Shown here: positions 18,122-26,728 of the stretch, piece after piece
Position numbering within the stretch: position 1 is the first letter of the stretch
Layout: every line of letters begins with the position of its first letter
The notes under the pieces: generated by a model
Seen by the model: only the letters and a program-made list of their open reading frames with translations
What the model was told of the DNA's origin: nothing
Databases searched by the model: none
Source: Lachnospiraceae bacterium
GTDB taxonomy: Bacteria > Bacillota > Clostridia > Lachnospirales > Lachnospiraceae
Length of the DNA: 64,000 nt
Assembly: GCA_022791635.1 (NCBI GenBank)
Contig: JAAVZL010000038.1
Coordinates: forward strand, 151,359-215,358
Reading direction: 5' to 3'
Position numbers and translations under genes: made by a program

Positions 18122-19099
18122 ATGGATATTTCGGTAGTAATTCCCGTGTACGGGTGCAGGGCGGCCCTTGAGGAGCTGTATGAGCGCTTGACGGCAGTTC
18201 TGTGTGAAATAACAAAGGATTATGAGATTATTCTGGTCAATGACAATTGCCCCCAGAATTCCTGGGAGGTCATCGAAGAGCTGTGCAGGCGGGACTCCCA
18301 TGTGGTTGGAATCGAAATGTCCAGGAATTTTGGTCAGATTAAGGCCATTACGGCGGGACTGGATTACAGCCAGGGAGAATGGGTGGTTGTCATGGACTGC
18401 GATCTGCAGGATCGGCCGGAGGAGATTCGGAAGATGTATGATAAGGTTTTGGAAGGCTACGACGGGGTATTTGCCAGAAGAAAGGCCAGAAAGGATTCGT
18501 TCCTTAAGGTTCTGATTTCCAAGATCTTTTATAAAATCTACGATCTGGCTACAGACGGTCATTACGATCCGGCTATCTGCAATTTCAGTATGGTGAACCG
18601 CCGCATGGTGGATGAATACTGTAAGATGCGGGAGCTTCACAGAGCCTATGTGATCTACATGAAATGGCTGGGCTTTCGTCAGACCACCCTGGATGTGGAG
18701 CATGATCCGAGAAAGGAAGGAAAATCCTCCTACAATATGAAAAAGCGCATTCAGCTGGCCCTGGAGATTTTGACCTCCCAGTCGGACAAGCTGATCAAGA
18801 TTATGGTCGGCTTTGGATTTTTTATGACCTGCGTTTCCTTTCTGGCAGTCCTCGTCCTGATCCTGTACTATTTTACGGCCCATGTGCTCATGGGATGGAC
18901 AAGTATGATCGCAACCATGTGCCTTTTGGCAGGTATCATGATTATGGTTATGGGCGTGGTTGGAATTTATGTGGGAAATATCTTTATGCAGGTGAAGGAC
19001 CGGCCTCTCTATGTAATTCGGGATATTAAAAATCCGCATAATGGCAAGACTAACGAAGAGGAGAGAAACAAAGGAGAAAGGGAGGCTTCTCATACATGA
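18122..19099 (+). CDS. Polyprenyl-phosphate glycosyltransferase (ArnC/GtrB/DPM1 family)
   Basis: The 325-residue protein begins MDISVVIPVYGCRAALEELYE, has MDCDLQDRPEEI (DxD, about 94-105) and SYNMKKRIQLALEILTSQSDK before two C-terminal hydrophobic segments (about 232-257 and 265-290). This is the classical architecture of ArnC, GtrB and Yfdh, which attach a sugar to undecaprenyl phosphate at the cytoplasmic face. Its neighbours are a flippase-like pair upstream and GtrA downstream (ATGA overlap), the usual set. Confidence 0.92.
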   Translation: MDISVVIPVYGCRAALEELYERLTAVLCEITKDYEIILVNDNCPQNSWEVIEELCRRDSHVVGIEMSRNFGQIKAITAGLDYSQGEWVVVMDCDLQDRPEEIRKMYDKVLEGYDGVFARRKARKDSFLKVLISKIFYKIYDLATDGHYDPAICNFSMVNRRMVDEYCKMRELHRAYVIYMKWLGFRQTTLDVEHDPRKEGKSSYNMKKRIQLALEILTSQSDKLIKIMVGFGFFMTCVSFLAVLVLILYYFTAHVLMGWTSMIATMCLLAGIMIMVMGVVGIYVGNIFMQVKDRPLYVIRDIKNPHNGKTNEEERNKGEREASHT

Positions 19100-19497
19100 A
19101 AAAATTAATGGGACAAATCATCAAATTCGGTATTGTAGGCTTCCTGTGCTTTTTTATTGACTATGGCATTATGGTGGCCCTGGTGGAGCTGGCAGGTTTT
19201 GGTGAGCTCTTGGCAAGCGGCTGCTCCTTTACGGTTTCCGTGGTGGTAAACTATATCTTGAGCATTACCGTAGTGTTTGACACGGACAAGGGGGCCAACA
19301 AGGGAAAGCAGTTCGTGGTCTTTGTGATCTTAAGCCTCATCGGCCTTGGCATCAATCAGCTGATTATGGAGGGCGGAATCCGTTATCTTTCACAGTATAT
19401 GAACCGGGCCTACATGGTAGTCAAGATTTTTGCCACCGGAATCGTGATGGTTTACAATTTTATAACCCGCAAAATATTTATTGAAAAGAAGGCTTAG
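19096..19497 (+). CDS. GtrA family membrane protein
   Basis: The 133-residue protein has four hydrophobic segments and the GtrA pattern: QIIKFGIVGFLCFFIDYGIMVAL at the start, SCSFTVSVVVNYILS in the middle and YNFITRKIFIF-like end (YNFITRKIFIE). GtrA proteins work with GtrB-like enzymes in lipid-linked sugar transfer and are thought to help move the product across the membrane. It overlaps the ArnC/GtrB-like gene by ATGA. With an EamA pair also present, one of the two transporters may have another partner. Confidence 0.9.
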   Translation: MKKLMGQIIKFGIVGFLCFFIDYGIMVALVELAGFGELLASGCSFTVSVVVNYILSITVVFDTDKGANKGKQFVVFVILSLIGLGINQLIMEGGIRYLSQYMNRAYMVVKIFATGIVMVYNFITRKIFIEKKA

Positions 19498-19545
19498 GAG
19501 TGATTTGATCCGAGGGGGCGGCCTTTTGACTACTGGAGGGTGACG

Positions 19546-21138
19546 ATGAGAGAAAAAAGGATAGCGCTTTTTGCAAGCTTATTCCTGCTTGCCTTTGCAT
19601 GCGCCTTTTTTCTGTTCTTTCCGGTGAGGGAGCCTGCCATGGACGATGGGCTTCTGACCTGGCAGGAGCAGGAGGAAGCGTTTGAAGGTCTTAAGGCGAC
19701 GGAGGAGGACCTCCTTACGGATCTGATATTTGCAGGAGAGAGCCTGCCCTGTGATCGGGAAAGCAGAACCTTCTATCTCCCGGTGAACATGGATACCAAG
19801 GAGTGGGAGCAGGGAGCCTTTTCCTGCGGGCAAAAGGGCGTAAAGCTCTATTTGCTTGACAATCCTCTTACAGATGACAAGCAGGAGGCTGTGCGGCAGG
19901 GAAAGAGCTACCGGCTTTTGGCTGTTCGGGGAGACGCCTGCAGGGAGTATCGGGTGGTGTTTACCGGCCTTCCCATTCTGGAGCTTCACACGGATGCGGA
20001 TCAGGAGATTCGCTATGACGAGGCCTACGGCCATATGCGCCTGCTTCTGGCAAACACCAAGGAGGACTGGAGCCTTGAGAGCCGGATGAGCGGCCATATT
20101 CGGGGAGGAAGCAGCCGTTTAAACCATAAAAAGTCTTACAAAATGACCCTCTACCAGCAGAACCAGACAGGGGTGGGGGCTCTGCGTCCCCATCAGCTTC
20201 CCCTTCTTGGGATGCGAAAGGATGACGAATGGCTTCTCTATGCCATGTACAGCGAGGATACCAAGGTGCGGGATAAGCTCTGTCTGGATATTTGGAACGA
20301 ATCCGGCGCTCTGGGTATTGAATCGTCCGGTCATTACGGCTATCATATGGAATATATTGAGGTATTTCAAAATGATGTCTACTGGGGCCTCTATGGGCTT
20401 ATGGAGCCAGTGGACTACAAGCAGCTTGATCTCACAAAGGAGGGGGAGGCCCAGCCGGAGGACTTTTTGTACAAGCAGAAGGATCCGGGCGTGTTTGAGC
20501 TTAAAGGGAATCACGGGGCAGAGGATGAGGCCCATTTTCAGCCGCTTAATACGTATCTGGCCTGCCTGGAGGCGGAGGATGAGGTCTTTCGGGAGCATAT
20601 TCCGGAGTTGATTGATGTGGACGGAGCTCTAGAGGTATGGCTTTATCTCCAGGCAGTCATCGGGATGGACAATGTGGAGCGGAATATTTTTTATCCTGCC
20701 CGCTATGAGGACGGAAAGTACCGCATCTATTTTATGCCCTGGGATATGGACTACAGCTGGGGGAATGTACATGATTTTGAGGCCGGGAACCGAACCCGGT
20801 TTTCGGAGGAGATTCTCACCATGCGCATTGCCTGGAGGCTGGGAGACCGTCTGATTGAATCGGATGTGGCGGGAGCCAGAGAAAAGGCGGCCGCTCGGTG
20901 GAGAAAGCTTCGGGAAACGGTGTATTCCGATGCCTATCTCAGGGAGCACATTGACGGCTATGCCCATCAGGTGACAGATTCCGGAGCCTTTTCTCGGGAT
21001 TTGATCCGGTGGGAGAGCGGGGGCCACAACGATGATTACGAAGCCTTAAAGGACCTGGCCTGTGACCGCATGGCATTTTTGGACACCTGGCTTTCGGACC
21101 CCTTGTCGTATCTTGAGTTAGAGGAGTATGTAGAGTGA
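19546..21138 (+). CDS. CotH kinase family protein, copy 1
   Basis: The 530-residue protein begins with a basic end and a hydrophobic segment (about 4-25), so it is secreted or membrane-anchored. The CotH kinase domain shows SRLNHKKSYKMTLY (nucleotide lysine region), EWLLYAMYSEDTKVRDKL, YWGLYGLMEPVD and the acidic motif FMPWDMDYSWG. CotH proteins are atypical protein kinases. ATG 19546 follows GGAGGG at 19535-19540; an in-frame GTG at 19540 is inside that site. The next gene is a diverged second copy that starts with a GTGA overlap. Confidence 0.9.
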   Translation: MREKRIALFASLFLLAFACAFFLFFPVREPAMDDGLLTWQEQEEAFEGLKATEEDLLTDLIFAGESLPCDRESRTFYLPVNMDTKEWEQGAFSCGQKGVKLYLLDNPLTDDKQEAVRQGKSYRLLAVRGDACREYRVVFTGLPILELHTDADQEIRYDEAYGHMRLLLANTKEDWSLESRMSGHIRGGSSRLNHKKSYKMTLYQQNQTGVGALRPHQLPLLGMRKDDEWLLYAMYSEDTKVRDKLCLDIWNESGALGIESSGHYGYHMEYIEVFQNDVYWGLYGLMEPVDYKQLDLTKEGEAQPEDFLYKQKDPGVFELKGNHGAEDEAHFQPLNTYLACLEAEDEVFREHIPELIDVDGALEVWLYLQAVIGMDNVERNIFYPARYEDGKYRIYFMPWDMDYSWGNVHDFEAGNRTRFSEEILTMRIAWRLGDRLIESDVAGAREKAAARWRKLRETVYSDAYLREHIDGYAHQVTDSGAFSRDLIRWESGGHNDDYEALKDLACDRMAFLDTWLSDPLSYLELEEYVE

Positions 21139-22778
21139 GAAGACGGACAGCGCTTGTGTTAAACTGTATATTGCTAGGGGCTGTTTTGGCCTTCTTGTTC
21201 TTAAAGCCCATTATTTGCGGCCCCATCCGCTATGAGCAGGCAGGCAGCGGCGAGGCAGAGCAGATCCGAAAGGACTATAGAAGGGCAGAGGAGCCCTTCT
21301 TTACAGAGCTGGCTTTTTCCGGGGAAAAGCTGCCCTTTGATCGGAACACGTCCACCTTCTACCTTCCTCTTGATATGGAGGAGGAGCGCTGGGAGACGGG
21401 GGAGCTATCCAGCCTTTCCGGCGAGATCCGTCTGGTTTTTGAGGATGATTTTACAAAGGAATCCAAGCAGGAGGCCATTCGGGAGGGGAAGGCCTTCCGG
21501 TTCTATGCCCTGAAGGGAGACGTGTATCAGGAGTGTGCCCTGGTTGTCACGGGCCTTCCCATTCTCGCCATTGAGACCACGGAGACGGCGGACACAGGGG
21601 CCTTTGGCGGCATGCTCTATTATTGGGATGCAGAGAGCAAGCGGGACTGGACGGGGGCGAATATTCTGGAAGCTCATATCCGGGGAAATACCAGCCGCAC
21701 CTATCCCAAAAAAGGCTACAAGCTGACCCTGAAAACCCAGAACAAGAAAGGAGAGGTGGTTTCCGACAAGAAATCGCTCTTTGGCCTTCGGACGGATGAC
21801 GAGTGGATTTTAAATGCCATGTACAGCGATGACTCCAAGCTTCGGGATAAGCTTTCCGTGGACCTATGGAATGGCTTTGGCTCCCGGGTGACGGAATTTC
21901 CGGAGGCAAAGTTCGGGACAGACCTGGTATATGTGGAGGTCTTTTTCAACCAGGAATACTGGGGGCTTTACGGGCTCATGGAGCCGGTGGATTCCCGGCA
22001 GCTTGATCTGACCAGGGAGGGCGAGCCGGCGCCTGTGGAGTATTCCTATAAGGCGGTGACGCCTCAGGAGGCTTCCACAGAGGAGCTCCTTGCCGCCTCC
22101 CAGTTTGGGGAGGAGCTGGCAGGCTTTGAGCTGAAAGGGTCCCACAGTGCCATTGATCGGGCCTCCTGGGAGCCCTTACTTACGTATCTTGAGCTTCGGG
22201 ATCTGGCGGACGATGAGACCTTTGTCCGGGAGGCGCCTGTGCTTACGGATGTGAACGGAGCCTTGAATGTCTGGATCTATCTCCAGGCAGTTCTTGGAAT
22301 TGACAACCGGGGGAAAAACATGTATTATGTGGCAAAAAGCAACGCCTCGTCTTATCGGATTTATTTTGCCCCTTGGGATATGGACATTACCTGGGGCGAT
22401 GCCTTGAGCGAAGGAACCGGGGATGCTATCTGGGACGTGGATCTCAATCCGAATCTCTACTCCGAGCGCATCAACTGGAGTTTGGGAGACCGTTTGGTGG
22501 AGCTTGATGTAGATGGCTCCAGGGATCAGGTAAGGGAGCGGTGGAGAAAGCTTCGGGAGGGGATTCTCTCCGACGAGAGCTTGAGCCGATCTGTGGAAGG
22601 CCTGGTGCATGAGCTTCGGGATTCCGGAGCCCTTATGCGGGACGCACGCCGCTGGCCGGAGAGTAATCAGGGAGCCGATTACGGGCTTTTTCATCGGATG
22701 GCCCTTTACCGGATGCACATTTTGGATTTCTATTTTGACGGGAAGCTGGAGGCCTACCTGGGGCTTGGATATCAATAA
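21135..22778 (+). CDS. CotH kinase family protein, copy 2
   Basis: The 547-residue protein is a tandem paralog of the previous one, with an N-terminal hydrophobic segment (about 7-25), NTSRTYPKKGYKLTLK, EWILNAMYSDDSKLRDKL, YWGLYGLMEPVDSRQLDL and FAPWDMDITWG. Both copies keep the likely metal-binding DMD. The GTG start overlaps copy 1's stop. Function is inferred to be phosphorylation of an extracellular protein or polymer. CotH genes next to VTC and DUF4956 genes are a recurring arrangement as I recall it. Confidence 0.9.
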   Translation: MRRRTALVLNCILLGAVLAFLFLKPIICGPIRYEQAGSGEAEQIRKDYRRAEEPFFTELAFSGEKLPFDRNTSTFYLPLDMEEERWETGELSSLSGEIRLVFEDDFTKESKQEAIREGKAFRFYALKGDVYQECALVVTGLPILAIETTETADTGAFGGMLYYWDAESKRDWTGANILEAHIRGNTSRTYPKKGYKLTLKTQNKKGEVVSDKKSLFGLRTDDEWILNAMYSDDSKLRDKLSVDLWNGFGSRVTEFPEAKFGTDLVYVEVFFNQEYWGLYGLMEPVDSRQLDLTREGEPAPVEYSYKAVTPQEASTEELLAASQFGEELAGFELKGSHSAIDRASWEPLLTYLELRDLADDETFVREAPVLTDVNGALNVWIYLQAVLGIDNRGKNMYYVAKSNASSYRIYFAPWDMDITWGDALSEGTGDAIWDVDLNPNLYSERINWSLGDRLVELDVDGSRDQVRERWRKLREGILSDESLSRSVEGLVHELRDSGALMRDARRWPESNQGADYGLFHRMALYRMHILDFYFDGKLEAYLGLGYQ

Positions 22779-22826
22779 ATGTGTGTGCCATCGCGTAAGC
22801 GATTAAAATAAGAACAGGAGCTTGAA

Positions 22827-23516
22827 ATGGACTACAGACACGAGCTGAAGTACGTAGTGACGGCAGATCAGCTGGCACTTTTGGAGAACCGGATTCGGGG
22901 GCTGATTCCGCTGGATCCCCATGTGGGAGAGGAAGGCATGTATCGAATCCGCAGCCTTTACTTTGATGACAGCTACAATAGCTGCTATCTGGAAAATGAA
23001 ATAGGAACAGACCCAAGAGAGAAATTCCGCATCCGCATTTACAATGAGGACAGCGGACGCATCAGCCTGGAGCTAAAGCGTAAGGAGCACGGAATGACTC
23101 AGAAATTCTCATGCCTGCTAAGCATAGAGCAGTGCCGGGAGCTGATGGCCGGAAGGCTGCTGCCTATGAAGGAGGAGGATCCGCCGGTGCTTCGGAAGCT
23201 GAATCTCCTCATGCGGACCCGGCTTCTAAGGCCTAAGGTGATCGTGGAGTACGACCGGGTCCCCTATGCAGCCCGTCTTGGCAACACCCGAATTACCCTG
23301 GATCAGAATATGGCTTCCTCCGATGAGCTTTCCCGTTTTTTGGAGCCAAAGCTTCGGCGAAGGCCCATTATGGCAGTCGGGCAGCAGATTCTGGAGGTAA
23401 AGTACGATGAATTTCTTCCGGATTACCTTTACCGGAATCTGCAGCTTCACAACCTGCGGCAGACCGCATTTTCCAAATACTATTTGTGCAGAAGATACGG
23501 GCTTTTGGGAGGATAA
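22827..23516 (+). CDS. Polyphosphate polymerase (VTC) domain protein
   Basis: The 229-residue soluble protein has the VTC/CYTH-like tunnel-fold pattern: DYRHELKYVV at the start, YRIRSLYFDD (about 35-44), EKFRIRIYN, SLELKRKEHG, VIVEYDRVPY and a final ILEVKYDEFLPDYL. The paired basic residues (RIR, LKRK) and the glutamates match the phosphate- and metal-binding tunnel of eukaryotic Vtc4, which makes inorganic polyphosphate from ATP. Whether this bacterial form polymerises phosphate is not shown by the sequence. It lies between CotH and DUF4956 genes. Confidence 0.9.
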   Translation: MDYRHELKYVVTADQLALLENRIRGLIPLDPHVGEEGMYRIRSLYFDDSYNSCYLENEIGTDPREKFRIRIYNEDSGRISLELKRKEHGMTQKFSCLLSIEQCRELMAGRLLPMKEEDPPVLRKLNLLMRTRLLRPKVIVEYDRVPYAARLGNTRITLDQNMASSDELSRFLEPKLRRRPIMAVGQQILEVKYDEFLPDYLYRNLQLHNLRQTAFSKYYLCRRYGLLGG

Positions 23517-23600
23517 GTATCAGCCAGAGGATAAAGAGCTTGAAAGAAACAATCACATAAAGCAGCGCCCTGGAGATAAGCTCTGGGGGGCGGAATAAAA

Positions 23601-24293
23601 ATGGAGGATATTAAAGAAATGGGATTTCAAGACGTATTCAAAAAATCATTTTTAGAAGGCTTCACCAGTATGGACATATCGGCAGGGCGAATCATGGCTA
23701 CCTTTTTGGTAACCTGTATCCTGGCCTGCTACGTATTCGTTATCTACCGGCTAATGACAAGAAAGTCCTTTTACTCCAAGGGCTTTAACGTATCCTTAGC
23801 AGCCCTTTCCGTGATCACGGCAGCCATCATTCTGGCCATGCAGTCCAACCTGGTGATCTCTCTTGGTATGGTGGGCGCGCTCTCCATCGTCCGTTTCCGT
23901 ACGGCCATCAAGGATCCCATGGATTTGGTATTCCTCTTCTGGTCTATCAGCATCGGCATTATCTGTGGAGCCGGTCTCTTTGAGGTAGCCCTTTTAACCT
24001 GCCTGGTGGTGACGGCCCTGGTGCTTGTTCTGGAAAATATTCCCTCCTCTAGAGCGCCTATGATGCTGGTGGTCAACTTATCCGATACCGAGAGCGAGGC
24101 GGACGTTCTGGACATTGTGAAAAAATTCAGCCGTTTCTACAAGGTGAAATCCAGAAATATCTCCGGAGACGCCATGGACATGGTGGTGGAGGTCCGAGTG
24201 AAGGAGGAGGGAGCCTTTGCAAAGGAGGTATCCGCGCTTCCCAAGGTGCAGTCGGTATCCCTGATTTCCCATGACGGAGAGGTAACCTTTTAA
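23601..24293 (+). CDS. DUF4956 membrane protein
   Basis: The 230-residue protein has about four hydrophobic segments (about 28-48, 58-80, 98-117, 122-142) and the family-typical MVGALSIVRFRTAIKDPMDLVFLFWSISIGI. The C-terminal 75 residues are a soluble alpha/beta domain. DUF4956 proteins recall MgtC in their membrane part. The strong linkage with VTC and CotH genes suggests a membrane partner, for example a channel or exporter for the polymer made by the VTC protein; this is inference. Confidence 0.88.
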   Translation: MEDIKEMGFQDVFKKSFLEGFTSMDISAGRIMATFLVTCILACYVFVIYRLMTRKSFYSKGFNVSLAALSVITAAIILAMQSNLVISLGMVGALSIVRFRTAIKDPMDLVFLFWSISIGIICGAGLFEVALLTCLVVTALVLVLENIPSSRAPMMLVVNLSDTESEADVLDIVKKFSRFYKVKSRNISGDAMDMVVEVRVKEEGAFAKEVSALPKVQSVSLISHDGEVTF

Positions 24294-24318
24294 TTAGAGG
24301 TAACAGCAGGAGTTTTCT

Positions 24319-25776
24319 ATGAACCAAATCTTCAGGCTATGCGGGCGCGGACTGCGTTATGTAAAGCAGTACGGGCCCGCACAATTATATTATAAAATAA
24401 AAGAGCGCAGGGAGCGAGACCGGGCCGAGGCAGGCTACGAGGCATGGCTTTCCAAGGAGCTTCAAAGGGCCGAGGCCGCATCCTGCAAGGCAAAGGCGCT
24501 CTCCGGGAGGGGCCCCCTGATCAGCGTGCTGGTGCCGGCCTACGAGACGCCGCCCTTATTCCTTCGCCAGATGATCGAGTCAGTGCTTAATCAGAGCTAC
24601 GAAAATCTGGAGCTCTGCCTTGCGGACGGCAGTCCCTCCGGGACAGTGGAGGAGATCGCAGAAGAATACGCGCGGAAGGACTCCCGGCTTCTCTATCAAA
24701 GGCTTTCCGGGAATCTGGGAATTTCCGGAAATACGAACGCGGCCCTTTCCATGTCCCGGGGAGAGTATGTGGGCCTTTTGGATCACGACGATCTGCTTCT
24801 TCCGGGAGCTCTCTATGAGGTGGCAAAGGCCCTCATGGAGACAGAAGAGGCCGATGCCGCCTACACCGACGAGGACAAGGTGAATCCCGATCTCACCCGC
24901 CATTTTCAGCCCCATTTTAAGCCGGATTTCAACGAAGAATATCTCTTAAGCAACAACTACATCTGCCATTTCTTTGTGGTAAGGCGGGAATTGGCCTTAA
25001 AGACAGGGGGCTTTCGGGAGGAATATGACGGAGCTCAGGACTATGACTTTATCCTGCGCTGCACACAGAAGGCCAAAAGGGTTCTTCATATCCCCAGGAT
25101 ACTCTACTCCTGGCGCTGCCATGAGAGCTCCACGGCGGCCAATCCGGAGAGCAAGATCTATGCCTATGAGGCGGGAAAACGCGCGGTTTTCGATTACCTG
25201 AAGGGCCAGAATATCCGGGCGGAGGTTCTCGGAACATCTAATTATGGCTTTCACCGGATCCGCTTCCTCTCCGAGAGCTCGAAAATCTTAATAAATTCTT
25301 TTGGAAATTTAAATGGACAAACAGGCGTAAAAGTTGTATATTATGATAAAGCATGTAATAATTCTGTAACAATTCCCCAGGACAGCGATTATGTGCTTTT
25401 TATGTATGCCCGCAAAGTCAGGCTGTCAAAAGACTTCCTTGGGGAGCTTTTGGCCTGCTGTGAGCGGCCGGGAATCGGCCTTGCCTGCGCAAGGGTGTAT
25501 GACAAACGGGGACGGCTCACCTCAGACATTCAAATGGAGGGGGTAAGGGATCCCTTTGGAGGAAGTATGAAGGGCCTGAAAAATGGCTGCAGCGGATATT
25601 TTCACCGGGCAGTGCTTCACCAGGAGGTAAAGCGCCCTACGGACTGCTTTTTGGTAAAGGGAAGCCTTCTTAAGGGAAGCGAGCGTCTCACCGTGGAGGC
25701 GCTGTGGAAGCAGATTTGGGAACAGGGACAACGGATGGTTTATGATCCGTGGGCGGTAGTCTATGAGGACAGATAG
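24319..25776 (+). CDS. GT2 glycosyltransferase with a decayed second domain
   Basis: The 485-residue protein has a basic helical N-terminus (about 1-60), then a full GT-A domain (about 67-300) with ISVLVPAYETPPLFL, LELCLADGSPSG, GLLDHDDLLLP and a C-terminal DYDFILR. This is close to the first domain of the 3082 enzyme. Residues 315-485 align in layout to that enzyme's second domain, but where the paralog has LLLNNDMKV this has LFMYARKVR, so the metal-binding acids are gone. The DNA at about 25285-25375 is also AT-rich compared with its surroundings. It overlaps the next GT2 gene by 14 bases. Confidence 0.88.
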   Translation: MNQIFRLCGRGLRYVKQYGPAQLYYKIKERRERDRAEAGYEAWLSKELQRAEAASCKAKALSGRGPLISVLVPAYETPPLFLRQMIESVLNQSYENLELCLADGSPSGTVEEIAEEYARKDSRLLYQRLSGNLGISGNTNAALSMSRGEYVGLLDHDDLLLPGALYEVAKALMETEEADAAYTDEDKVNPDLTRHFQPHFKPDFNEEYLLSNNYICHFFVVRRELALKTGGFREEYDGAQDYDFILRCTQKAKRVLHIPRILYSWRCHESSTAANPESKIYAYEAGKRAVFDYLKGQNIRAEVLGTSNYGFHRIRFLSESSKILINSFGNLNGQTGVKVVYYDKACNNSVTIPQDSDYVLFMYARKVRLSKDFLGELLACCERPGIGLACARVYDKRGRLTSDIQMEGVRDPFGGSMKGLKNGCSGYFHRAVLHQEVKRPTDCFLVKGSLLKGSERLTVEALWKQIWEQGQRMVYDPWAVVYEDR

Positions 25777-26722
25777 CAGGGTATCCGTTGTGGTGCCCAA
25801 TTACAATGGAATAGCGTTTGTGGAGGCCTGCTTAAGGACCCTCCTTGCGGATGCGCCTAAGGCGGATATTCTTTTGGTGGACAACGGGTCCACGGATGGG
25901 AGCCGGGAGCTGGTGGAAGAGTGCTTTCCGGAGGTCCGGGTGATTGCCCTTGACAGGAATTACGGCTTCTGCCGGGCGGCCAACGAGGGGATGCGGGCAG
26001 CCACCTCCCCCTACGTGATTTTGCTGAACAACGATACGGAGGTGCTGCCGGGCTTTACGAGGGCTCTGGTGTCGGCCCTTCAGATGAATCCCACGGCATT
26101 TTCCGCAGGGGCAAAGATGATACAGCTGCATCACCAGGAAAAAATTGACGATGCAGGCAATTTTTACTGTGCCCTTGGCTGGGCTTTTGCGAGAGGAAAA
26201 GACAAGCCTGTGGAATACTATGAAAAGCCGGATGAGATCTTTGCCGCCTGCGGCGGCGCGGTGATCTACCGCAAAGCGGCCCTGGAGCGGATTGGCTATC
26301 TGGATGAGGCGCATTTTGCCTATCTGGAGGACATCGATCTGGGATGGCGGGCGAAGATTGCAGGCTGGAAGAATCTCTATGTGCCCTCGGCAAAGGTGCT
26401 CCATGTGGGAAGCGGAACCAGCGGCTCCCGATACAATGCCTTTAAGGTGCGCTTAAGCTCCAGGAACAGCGTCTACCTTGCCTGGAAGAATATGCCGGCC
26501 CCTCAGATCCTTTTGAATGCTCCCGTTTTGCTGGCCGGCTTTGCCGTGAAATACGCATTTTTTGTAAAAAAAGGTCTTGGAAAAACCTATCGAAAAGGCA
26601 TAAAAGAAGGGCTTTCCATGTGCAGCCGAGAGAAGAAAGTAAAGTTTTGTTGGAAAAATCTCCCCTGCTATGGTAGAATTCAACTAGAGCTTTGGGTAAA
26701 TATAGGGAAGAGATTCAGGTGA
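25763..26722 (+). CDS. GT2 glycosyltransferase (rhamnosyltransferase-like)
   Basis: The 319-residue protein has one GT-A domain: VSVVVPNYNGIAFVEACLRTLL, ILLVDNGSTDGS, YVILLNNDTEVLPGF and the acceptor-side FAYLEDIDLGWRAKIAGW. The YLEDIDL motif is typical of the WcaA/RfbF-like branch that includes rhamnosyltransferases; the donor is not certain. A C-terminal part (about 240-310) may form a helical membrane-associated tail. It starts inside the preceding GT2 gene. Confidence 0.88.
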   Translation: MRTDSRVSVVVPNYNGIAFVEACLRTLLADAPKADILLVDNGSTDGSRELVEECFPEVRVIALDRNYGFCRAANEGMRAATSPYVILLNNDTEVLPGFTRALVSALQMNPTAFSAGAKMIQLHHQEKIDDAGNFYCALGWAFARGKDKPVEYYEKPDEIFAACGGAVIYRKAALERIGYLDEAHFAYLEDIDLGWRAKIAGWKNLYVPSAKVLHVGSGTSGSRYNAFKVRLSSRNSVYLAWKNMPAPQILLNAPVLLAGFAVKYAFFVKKGLGKTYRKGIKEGLSMCSREKKVKFCWKNLPCYGRIQLELWVNIGKRFR

Positions 26723-26728
26723 AAGAGA

